Shown here in pieces: positions 34,741 through 41,147 of a stretch of DNA of 41,147 bases (its first letter is position 1; every line of letters starts with the position of its first letter). The stretch comes from Burkholderiales bacterium (GTDB lineage: Bacteria; Pseudomonadota; Gammaproteobacteria; Burkholderiales; Burkholderiaceae_C). The notes under the pieces were generated by a model. It saw only the letters and a program-made list of their open reading frames with translations. It was not told where the DNA came from and ran no database searches. The position numbers and the translations under genes were made by a program. The stretch covers positions 1 to 41,147 of the forward strand of contig JAEKLF010000124.1 in the NCBI GenBank assembly GCA_019509985.1. The letters run 5' to 3'.

Positions 34741-34757
34741 GCCGGCAGCTTGCCGGC
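34741..34757. repeat. Palindrome between fabI and rimP
   Basis: GCCGGCA-GCT-TGCCGGC is a perfect 7-bp inverted repeat that includes the -35 hexamer of the rimP promoter. It could be an operator acting on either divergent unit, but GC-rich chance pairing cannot be excluded. Confidence 0.4.
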
Positions 34758-34778
34758 ACGGGACTTGCACAGTACAAT
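34750..34778 (+). promoter_or_regulatory. Sigma-70 promoter of the rimP-nusA-infB operon
   Basis: TTGCCG (34750-34755), a 17-nt spacer and TACAAT (34773-34778) predict a start near 34785, giving a leader of about 140 nt before rimP. Confidence 0.65.
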
Positions 34779-34856
34779 CCGACTTTCACCAAAAACGAGG
34801 CCCGTCCTCGCGAGCCCCGGACGACATCCCCCGGAGTTGGCTTTGGTGAATGAGTT

Positions 34857-34884
34857 GGGCGGATTCATCCAGCCCATTTTTTTT
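34857..34884 (+). terminator. Intrinsic terminator/attenuator in the rimP leader
   Basis: GGGCGGAT-TC-ATCCAGCCC with one bulged A is followed by ATTTTTTTT. It lies inside the leader between the promoter and rimP, so it must be read through for operon expression. The arrangement suggests attenuation, perhaps through NusA encoded in the operon. Confidence 0.72.
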
Positions 34885-34923
34885 GGTTTTTCGATTTTCT
34901 CTAGACCCGAAGCCTATCCCCGC

Positions 34924-35547
34924 ATGAGTTGGCAAACCACCGTGGAAACGACCGTGACCGGACTCGGTTACGAACTCGTGGACTGCGAACGCAGTGCCAG
35001 TGGTGGAACGTTGCGCGTGACGATCGACAAGCTGGCCCCTGAAGCGGATGCCGGCGAATTGATCAACGTGGACGACTGCGAAAAGGTGACGCGCCAGCTG
35101 CAGTATGTGCTGGAGGTCGAGGGTTTGGAATATTCCCGGCTCGAGGTGTCCTCGCCGGGGCTGGACAGGCCGCTGAAGAATGCCGCGCATTACGCGCGAT
35201 TCGTCGGTCAGGAAATTGACATCACGCTTCGCCTACCTTTCCAGGGGCGCAAGAAATACCGCGGCGTCGTCAGCGCCCAGCCCGGCGTCGAGAGCGACCA
35301 GGCCTGGCGCTTGGTGTTCGATGACGGCGAGGCCGAGCAGGCGCTCGACTTCACGCTCGACGAAGTGCGGGAGGCACGCCTCGTGCCGGTGATCAGTTTC
35401 AAGGGGCGCGGCGGTGAGCCGGCGCCGGACCGCAAGCCTGGCCAGCGGGGCGTCATCAAGCCCAAGAAGGCAATAGCGAAGAAACAAGAGGGCGCGCCCG
35501 AGGCGGCGCCCGGCCAAGACAAGGTTGACGGAGGTCTCAAGCAATGA
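34924..35547 (+). CDS. rimP: Ribosome maturation factor RimP
   Basis: This 207-residue protein aids 30S subunit maturation. The N-terminal domain (VETTVTGLGYELVDCERS) and the SSPGLDRPL motif near residue 80 are characteristic. A basic, low-complexity tail of about 55 residues after VPVISFKGRG extends it beyond the usual 150 residues, common in beta-proteobacteria. The ATG at 34924 lacks a strong ribosome binding site; upstream in-frame starts would include the leader terminator and are rejected. It overlaps nusA by 4 nt. Confidence 0.92.
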   Translation: MSWQTTVETTVTGLGYELVDCERSASGGTLRVTIDKLAPEADAGELINVDDCEKVTRQLQYVLEVEGLEYSRLEVSSPGLDRPLKNAAHYARFVGQEIDITLRLPFQGRKKYRGVVSAQPGVESDQAWRLVFDDGEAEQALDFTLDEVREARLVPVISFKGRGGEPAPDRKPGQRGVIKPKKAIAKKQEGAPEAAPGQDKVDGGLKQ

Positions 35548-37022
35548 ACCGCGAAATGTTGATGCTGGTGGACGCGATCTCGCGCGAGAAGAGCGTGGAG
35601 CGTGATGTCGTGTTCGGCGCGGTGGAAGCCGCTCTGGCATCAGCCACCAAGAAGATTTACGGCGCTGAGGCCGATATCCGCGTCAGCGTGGATCGCGAGT
35701 CGGGCGAGTACGAAACCTTCCGTCGCTGGCATGTCGTGCCCAACGAGGCCGGCCTGCAGAACGCCGACGCCGAAATCCTGCTGTTCGAAGCCCAGGAGCA
35801 GATCGCCGACATCGAGGTGGACGACCACATCGAGGAGCCGGTCGAGTCCCTGCCCATCGGCCGGATCGGCGCCCAGGCCGCCAAGCAGGTCATCCTGCAG
35901 AAGATCCGCGACGCCGAGCGTGAGCAACTGCTGAACGACTTCATGTCGCGCGGCGAGCGCATCTTCGTCGGCACGGTCAAGCGCCTGGACAAGGGCGACA
36001 TCATTGTCGAAAGCGGCCGCGTCGAAGGGCGCCTGAAGCGCAGCGAGATGATCTCGAAAGAGAACCTGCGCACCGGTGACCGCGTGCGCGCCGTCATCCT
36101 CGGCGTGGACCCGACGCAGCGCGGCCCGCAGATCATGCTGTCGCGCTCGTCGCCTGAGTTCATGAAGGAACTCTTCGCGCAGGAAGTGCCCGAGATCGAG
36201 CAAGGCCTGCTGGAGATCAAGAGTTGCGCCCGCGACAGCGGCTCGCGCGCCAAGATCGCCGTCGTCAGCCATGACCGCCGCGTCGACCCCATCGGCACCT
36301 GCGTCGGCGTGCGCGGTTCGCGCGTCAACGGCGTGACGACCGAGCTGGCCGGCGAGCGCGTGGACATCGTGCTGTGGAGTGAAGACCCGGCGCAGTTCGT
36401 CATCGGCGCGCTGGCTCCGGCCAATGTGCAGAGCATCGTCGTTGATGAAGAGCGCCACGCGATGGACGTCGTCGTCGACGAGGAAAACCTCGCCATCGCG
36501 ATCGGTCGTGGCGGCCAGAACGTGCGCCTGGCGTCCGAACTGACAGGCTGGCGCATCAACATCATGTCGGCCGAGGAATCGGCCGCCAAGCACGAGCAGG
36601 AAAGCGAATCGGTGCGCAAGCTCTTCGTCGACAAGCTCGACGTGGACGCGGAAGTCGCCGACATCCTGATCGCCGAGGGCTTCACCAGCCTTGAAGAAGT
36701 GGCCTATGTCCCGATGCAGGAAATGCTCGAGATCGAGGCCTTTGACGAGGACACGGTCAACGAACTGCGCACCCGAGCCAAGGATGCGCTGCTGACCATG
36801 GAAATCGCCCGCGAAGAGAAGGTCGAGGAGGTCTCTCAGGACCTGCGCGACCTCGAAGGCATCACGCCTGAACTGCTGAGCAAGCTGGCCGAAGGCGGCA
36901 TCAACACCCGCGACGACCTGGCCGATCTGGCCGTGGACGAATTGGTCGACCTGTCCGGCCTGGATGAAGCGGCAGCGCGCACGCTGATCATGAAAGCCCG
37001 CGAACATTGGTTCAAAGATTGA
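35544..37022 (+). CDS. nusA: Transcription termination/antitermination factor NusA
   Basis: This 492-residue RNA-polymerase-binding factor has an N-terminal domain (1-125), an S1 domain (about 130-200, FVGTVKRLDKGDIIVESGRVEG), two KH domains (GTCVGVRGSRVNGV; AIAIGRGGQNVRLA) and two C-terminal helix-hairpin-helix acidic repeats. Length matches E. coli NusA. It starts at the ATGA overlap with rimP. Confidence 0.98.
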   Translation: MNREMLMLVDAISREKSVERDVVFGAVEAALASATKKIYGAEADIRVSVDRESGEYETFRRWHVVPNEAGLQNADAEILLFEAQEQIADIEVDDHIEEPVESLPIGRIGAQAAKQVILQKIRDAEREQLLNDFMSRGERIFVGTVKRLDKGDIIVESGRVEGRLKRSEMISKENLRTGDRVRAVILGVDPTQRGPQIMLSRSSPEFMKELFAQEVPEIEQGLLEIKSCARDSGSRAKIAVVSHDRRVDPIGTCVGVRGSRVNGVTTELAGERVDIVLWSEDPAQFVIGALAPANVQSIVVDEERHAMDVVVDEENLAIAIGRGGQNVRLASELTGWRINIMSAEESAAKHEQESESVRKLFVDKLDVDAEVADILIAEGFTSLEEVAYVPMQEMLEIEAFDEDTVNELRTRAKDALLTMEIAREEKVEEVSQDLRDLEGITPELLSKLAEGGINTRDDLADLAVDELVDLSGLDEAAARTLIMKAREHWFKD

Positions 37023-37075
37023 TTGATCAACAACACACGCCGCGCCGCACCGAAAGCAATTTGAAGGATCCCCAC

Positions 37076-40000
37076 ATGGCCGTGACTACCGTCGCCCAAT
37101 TTGCCGCCGAGCTGAGCAAGCCGGCGGGCACGCTGCTGGAGCAGCTGCAAGCCGCGGGCGTCAAGAAGTCTTCCGTCGACGACTCGCTGAGCGAGAACGA
37201 CAAGGAACGCCTGCTCGACCACCTGCGCTCGTCGCATGGCACTGCCGCGACCGACCGCAAGAAGATCACCCTCGTCAAGAAGTCCACGACCGAGATCAAG
37301 CAGGCCGACGCCAGTGGCAAGGCCCGCACCATCCAGGTCGAAGTGCGCAAGAAGCGCACCTTCGTCAAGCGTGACGATGCCGGCGACGAAACCGGCGCTG
37401 GCCAGGACGACGCCGAGCTGGTGCGCCGCGAGGAAGAAGCCCAGGCCCAGGCCACCGCGCTGCGCGCCCAGGAAGAGGAACTTGCCGCCAAGGTGAAGGC
37501 CCGCGAGGAAGCCGAGCGCGCCGCGCGCGAAGCTGCCGAGGCGCGCCGCGCCGAGGAGCAGGCCGCTGCCGAAGCTGCCGCTGCCAAGGCCGCCGCCGAA
37601 GCCGCGGCCGCCAAGGCCGCCAAGGTCGAGGTCACGCCTGCCGAGCAGGCCGAGGCCCGCCAGCGCAACGCCGCCGCCGCCGCCGCCGAAGCCGCCGCCA
37701 TCAACAAGGCCGCGGCCAAGCGCGGCGCCAAGACCGCTCCGGCACCGGAGCCCGAAGTGGTGGCTCCGCCGCCGCCGGCACCCGCTCCCGAGGTTGTCGC
37801 CCCGCCGCCGCCCGCGCCCGTCGAGGCTGCCAAGCCGGCGCTGCGCGTCGTCAAGGCCGTGGATGCCGCTGCCGAAGAGAAGCAGAAGCAGGACGACCTG
37901 GCCCGCCGCCGCAAGGCTGCCGAGGACGAGGCCGCCAAGATCCGCGCGATGATGAACGCGCCCAAGAAGGTGCTGGTCGCGGCCAAGAAGGAAGAACCCA
38001 AGCCGGCCGAGACCGCCGCGGGCATCAAGGGCACCATCCACAAGAAGGCCGGCGCTCCGGGCGCCGCGCCGGCTGCCCCGGGCAGCGCCGCTGCCAAGCC
38101 GGGCGACAAGAAGTCGGTCAAGTCCGAGAAGCTGTCGTCCAGCTGGGCCGATGACGCCGCCAAGAAGCGCGGCCTCAAGACCATCGGCTCCGGCCCTGCC
38201 GGCGCCAACCGCCCGGGTGGCGGCGGCAACTGGCGCGCTCCGGCGCGTGGTGGTGCCGGCGGCCGCCGTGGCGGCAACGACCGTGGTGGCAATGGCCAGT
38301 CCAACTTCCAGGCTCCTGCCGAAATGCAGATCCAGGAAGTGCACGTCCCCGAGACCATCTCGGTCGCGGACCTGGCACACAAGATGTCGGTCAAGGCCGC
38401 CGAGGTCATCAAGCAACTGATGAAGCTGGGCCAGATGGTCACGATCAACCAGCAGCTGGACCAAGAGACGGCCATGATCCTGGTCGAGGAAATGGGCCAC
38501 AAGGCCTTCCCGGCCAAGCTGGACGATCCGGACGCCTTCCTCGAAGAAGAGGGCACCACCGAGCAGCAGCACGAATCGCTGTCGCGCGCGCCGGTGGTCA
38601 CCGTCATGGGCCACGTCGACCACGGCAAGACCTCGCTGCTGGACTACATCCGCCGTGCCCGAGTGGCGGCGGGCGAAGCCGGCGGCATCACGCAGCACAT
38701 CGGCGCCTATCACGTCGACACGCCGCGCGGCATGATCACCTTCCTGGACACCCCGGGTCACGCGGCCTTCACGGCCATGCGGGCTCGCGGCGCCAAGGCA
38801 ACGGACATCGTCATCCTGGTCTGTGCGGCCGATGACGGCGTCATGCCGCAGACCAAGGAAGCCATCCACCATGCCAAGGCGGCAGGCGTGCCCATCGTGG
38901 TCGCGATGACCAAGATCGACAAGCCGGACGCCAACGTCGAGCGCGTCAAGAGCGAGCTCGTGGCCGAGCAGGTCGTGCCGGAAGAATTCGGTGGCGAGTC
39001 GCCTTTCATCGGCGTGTCGTCCAAGACGGGCCAGGGCATCGACGAACTGCTGGAGCAGGTGTTGCTGCAGGCCGAAGTGCTGGAACTGAAGGCGCCGGTC
39101 GAGTCCATGGCCAAGGGCCTGGTCATCGAAGCCAAGCTGGACAAGGGCCGGGGCCCGGTCGCGACGGTGCTGGTGCAGAGCGGCACGCTCAAGCGCGGCG
39201 ACGTCGTGCTGGCCGGCTCCACCTTCGGCCGCGTGCGCGCCATGCTGGACGAAGACGGCAAGGCGACCAACGAGGCCGGCCCGTCCATCCCGGTTGAGAT
39301 CCAGGGCCTGACCGAAGTGCCGCAAGCCGGTGACGAGTTCATGGTGCTGGGCGACGAGCGCCGTGCCCGCGAGGTTGCGACCTTCCGTCAAGGCAAGTAC
39401 CGCGACGTCAAGCTGGCCAAGCAGCAGGCCGCCAAGCTGGAGAACATGTTCAGCGAGATGGGTGCCGGCGACGTGCAGACGCTGCCGCTCATCATCAAGT
39501 CCGACGTGCAGGGTTCGCAGGAAGCGCTGGCCGCCTCGCTGCTCAAGCTCAGCAACGCCGAGGTCAAGGTGCAGATCGTCCACGCGGCGGTCGGTGGCAT
39601 CAGCGAGAGCGACGTCAACCTCGCCATCGCGTCCAAGGCCGTCATCATCGGCTTCAACGTGCGGGCCGACGCCGGTGCGCGCAAGCTGGCCGAGGGCAAT
39701 GCCGTCGATCTGCGTTACTACAGCATCATTTACGACGCTGTGGACGACGTGACGAAGGCGATGTCCGGCATGCTGGCGCCCGAGCAGCGCGAAGAAGCGC
39801 TGGGCACGGCCGAGATCCGCGTCGTGTTCGTCGCCTCCAAGATCGGCACGGTGGCTGGCTCCATGGTCACCAGCGGCCTGGTGCGCCGTGGTGCGCGCTT
39901 CCGGTTGCTGCGCGACAACACCGTCGTCTACACGGGTGAGGTCGACTCGGTGCGCCGCGAGAAGGACGACGTGCGCGAGGTCAAGGAAGGCTTCGAGTGC

Positions 40001-40087
40001 GGTATCAAGCTCAAGAACTACAGCGACATCAAGGAAGGCGATCAGCTGGAGTTCTTCGAAATCAAGGAAGTGGCTCGCACGCTCTGA
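37076..40087 (+). CDS. infB: Translation initiation factor IF-2
   Basis: This 1003-residue GTPase positions initiator tRNA on the ribosome. An N-terminal IF2_N domain (1-55) is followed by a long Ala/Glu/Lys/Pro-rich linker (about 90-400, ending in a Gly/Arg-rich GGAGGRRGGNDRGG stretch). A second IF2_N unit lies near 430-480. The G domain near 512 has GHVDHGKT, DTPGHAAF and TKID. GAAGGA precedes the ATG at 37076 by 7 nt. The long linker is usual for the order. Confidence 0.98.
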   Translation: MAVTTVAQFAAELSKPAGTLLEQLQAAGVKKSSVDDSLSENDKERLLDHLRSSHGTAATDRKKITLVKKSTTEIKQADASGKARTIQVEVRKKRTFVKRDDAGDETGAGQDDAELVRREEEAQAQATALRAQEEELAAKVKAREEAERAAREAAEARRAEEQAAAEAAAAKAAAEAAAAKAAKVEVTPAEQAEARQRNAAAAAAEAAAINKAAAKRGAKTAPAPEPEVVAPPPPAPAPEVVAPPPPAPVEAAKPALRVVKAVDAAAEEKQKQDDLARRRKAAEDEAAKIRAMMNAPKKVLVAAKKEEPKPAETAAGIKGTIHKKAGAPGAAPAAPGSAAAKPGDKKSVKSEKLSSSWADDAAKKRGLKTIGSGPAGANRPGGGGNWRAPARGGAGGRRGGNDRGGNGQSNFQAPAEMQIQEVHVPETISVADLAHKMSVKAAEVIKQLMKLGQMVTINQQLDQETAMILVEEMGHKAFPAKLDDPDAFLEEEGTTEQQHESLSRAPVVTVMGHVDHGKTSLLDYIRRARVAAGEAGGITQHIGAYHVDTPRGMITFLDTPGHAAFTAMRARGAKATDIVILVCAADDGVMPQTKEAIHHAKAAGVPIVVAMTKIDKPDANVERVKSELVAEQVVPEEFGGESPFIGVSSKTGQGIDELLEQVLLQAEVLELKAPVESMAKGLVIEAKLDKGRGPVATVLVQSGTLKRGDVVLAGSTFGRVRAMLDEDGKATNEAGPSIPVEIQGLTEVPQAGDEFMVLGDERRAREVATFRQGKYRDVKLAKQQAAKLENMFSEMGAGDVQTLPLIIKSDVQGSQEALAASLLKLSNAEVKVQIVHAAVGGISESDVNLAIASKAVIIGFNVRADAGARKLAEGNAVDLRYYSIIYDAVDDVTKAMSGMLAPEQREEALGTAEIRVVFVASKIGTVAGSMVTSGLVRRGARFRLLRDNTVVYTGEVDSVRREKDDVREVKEGFECGIKLKNYSDIKEGDQLEFFEIKEVARTL

Positions 40088-40105
40088 ACTTCAGCCCCGA
40101 GGGTT

Positions 40106-40133
40106 AACCCCGCCCCTCGGGGCGGGGTTTGTT
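40106..40133 (+). terminator. Terminator between infB and rbfA
   Basis: AACCCCGCCCC-TC-GGGGCGGGGTT forms a strong GC stem (effective loop larger than the 2 nt shown) followed by TTTGTTCTTT. It follows infB by 18 nt and would reduce, but need not abolish, rbfA-truB expression. Confidence 0.78.
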
Positions 40134-40188
40134 CTTTGTTGGCTGTTCTTGCGTGAACCGCGCCAACAGCCAGATCAGGAAACCTGCC

Positions 40189-40569
40189 ATGAGACACAAA
40201 CGCGCCATCCCCAACCGAGCTTTCCGCGTCGCCGACCAGATCCAGCGCGATCTGTCGGAGCTGATCCGCGAGCTCAAGGATCCGCGCATCGGCATGGCCA
40301 CGATCAATGCGATCGAGGTCACGCCGGACTATGCGCACGCGAAGGTGTTTTTCTCGGTGCTGATCGGCGATGCCGCGGAGACGCAAGAGGCGTTGAACGA
40401 GGCCGCCGGTTTCCTGCGCAACGGCCTCTTCAAGCGGCTGCAGATCCACACGGTGCCGACGCTGCACTTCCAGTTCGACCGCACCATCGAGCGTGCCGCC
40501 GAAATGAGTGCGCTGATCAACAAGGCCAACGCGACGCGCGCGCTGGAAGACGATGAACCCAACGACTGA
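40189..40569 (+). CDS. rbfA: 30S ribosome-binding factor A
   Basis: This 126-residue KH-fold protein assists 16S rRNA 5'-end maturation. The start RAFRVADQIQRDLSELI and the DPRIGMATINAIEVTPD segment are typical. The ATG at 40189 has AGGAAA upstream; a longer start inside the terminator is rejected. It overlaps truB by 17 nt. Confidence 0.96.
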   Translation: MRHKRAIPNRAFRVADQIQRDLSELIRELKDPRIGMATINAIEVTPDYAHAKVFFSVLIGDAAETQEALNEAAGFLRNGLFKRLQIHTVPTLHFQFDRTIERAAEMSALINKANATRALEDDEPND

Positions 40570-41147
40570 ACTGCAGCGCCCGCCCCGCGTTCGGGTTCAG
40601 CGCCGCGCCGTGCACGGCGTGTTGTTGCTCGACAAGCCGCTGGGCTTGTCGAGCAACGACGCGTTGCAGAAGGCCAAGTGGCTGCTGCGCGCCGAGAAGG
40701 CCGGCCACACCGGCACGCTGGACCCGCTGGCCACCGGCCTGCTGCCGCTGTGCTTCGGCGCGGCCACCAAGTTCAGCCAGCTCAGCCTGGACGCCGACAA
40801 GCGCTACCTGGCGACGCTGGCACTGGGCATTCGCACGACCACCGGCGACGCCGAGGGCGAGGTGCTGGAACGACACGACGCCGAGCACATCACGCCCGGT
40901 GGCGCGTCGCTGGCCGCGCTGCGCCGCACGGGTTCTGGCAACCTGACGCTGGATGGCAGCATCACGCTCAGTGGCCTCGAAGCCCTGCCTGAAGAACAGC
41001 GCGCCACGCTGCTGACCTCGCCCGACCGCCTGCTGGCCGACGCGCCCGAACTGCGCCTGCCCGCCAGCGAGGCGGCGCGTTTCCTGTCCGGGCTGCGCCG
41101 CCGCGTCGATGCGCCGGACGCCGAGCGCGTGCGCGTCTACGGCCCCG
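40553..41147 (+). CDS. truB: tRNA pseudouridine(55) synthase TruB, internally shortened (3' truncated by window)
   Basis: The frame is open from ATG 40553 to the window end (198 codons). The N-terminus is normal TruB: GVLLLDKPLGLSSNDALQKA, the catalytic Asp in AGHTGTLDPLATGLLPLCFG, and DADKRYLATLALGI with the conserved Tyr. After GDAEGEVLERHD the sequence jumps to SLAALRRTG, which in E. coli lies about 100 residues further on; only about 13 residues replace them. The lost part contains the PSMYSALK-type and KGTYIR-type motifs, which include the active-site Tyr and Arg. The C-terminal part (LEALPEEQRATLL) then continues as expected. A functional enzyme is doubtful; a sequencing or assembly deletion is the main alternative. 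Confidence 0.85.
   Translation, partial: MNPTTELQRPPRVRVQRRAVHGVLLLDKPLGLSSNDALQKAKWLLRAEKAGHTGTLDPLATGLLPLCFGAATKFSQLSLDADKRYLATLALGIRTTTGDAEGEVLERHDAEHITPGGASLAALRRTGSGNLTLDGSITLSGLEALPEEQRATLLTSPDRLLADAPELRLPASEAARFLSGLRRRVDAPDAERVRVYGP

Noticed and set aside
34849..34923. Earlier in-frame start for rimP giving a hydrophobic extension (GGFIQPIFFGFSIF).
   Set aside because: The extension is the translated leader terminator and T run; family homology begins at the ATG at 34924.
37740..38320. Repetitive GC-rich stretch with possible tandem repeats.
   Set aside because: It is the Ala/Pro/Lys and Gly/Arg-rich linker of IF-2, normal for the family.
36836..39583. Very long minus-strand open frame (over 900 codons) opposite infB.
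   Set aside because: It is an antisense shadow of high-GC codon usage; the plus strand encodes a clear IF-2 with all GTPase motifs.

Overview
The window is 41.1 kb of GC-rich chromosome. Gene content and order (LysR-leuCDB-asd-fimV-truA-trpFBA-accD-folC-SPOR-cvpA-purF-metZ-gltX, and rimP-nusA-infB-rbfA-truB) are typical of Burkholderiales. A PEP-CTERM gene and a LuxR regulator without a synthase suggest the Rubrivivax/Leptothrix/Roseateles side of the order; the genus is inference. Nearly all of the window is ordinary housekeeping chromosome with no insertion sequence, prophage or CRISPR array. The accessory content lies in short stretches between conserved blocks.

Layout. 1-2.5 kb: the 3' end of a biotin-dependent acyl-CoA carboxylase, a Tat-like exported protein, an FAD monooxygenase and a VOC protein (possibly methylmalonyl-CoA epimerase). 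2.5-5.1 kb, minus strand: a VWA-domain lipoprotein and a periplasmic solute-binding protein. 5.4-6.7 kb: a secreted protein of the zinc phospholipase C / S1-P1 nuclease fold. 6.8-26.2 kb: a nearly continuous plus-strand block for leucine, aspartate-family and tryptophan synthesis, FimV, fatty-acid carboxylation (accD), folate, purine and methionine synthesis, and glutamyl-tRNA synthetase. 26.3-27.0 kb: tRNA-Ala followed by a duplicated tRNA-Glu/tRNA-Asp pair. 27.0-29.0 kb: a small secreted protein, tRNA-Ser and a LuxR regulatory locus. 29.0-34.7 kb: an SPFH/NfeD membrane pair, a class III basic amino-acid decarboxylase, a PEP-CTERM protein behind a sigma-54-like promoter, and fabI. 34.7-41.1 kb: rimP-nusA-infB-rbfA-truB, cut by the window end.

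The most interesting region is 27.55-29.04 kb. A LuxR-type regulator (28055-28771) is flanked by two promoters that match in every visible part: a 16-bp lux-box palindrome differing at one base, exactly 23 nt of spacer, and the same CACACTGC at the -10 position. One drives a divergent 131-aa protein that may be RsaM-like. The other drives a short transcript of about 200 nt that encodes a 16-residue peptide behind a good ribosome binding site and ends in a strong terminator. There is no LuxI synthase, and three pocket positions of the regulator differ from the canonical AHL-binding residues. I read this as a self-contained LuxR-solo circuit with a micropeptide or small-RNA output.

A second anomaly is truB at the right edge. 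It stays in frame but lacks roughly 85-100 residues from the middle of the catalytic domain, including the KGTYIR region. Other notable items are two identical-type LysR palindromes, a structured repeat inside the leu operon, and a terminator placed between the two tRNA-Glu/Asp copies.
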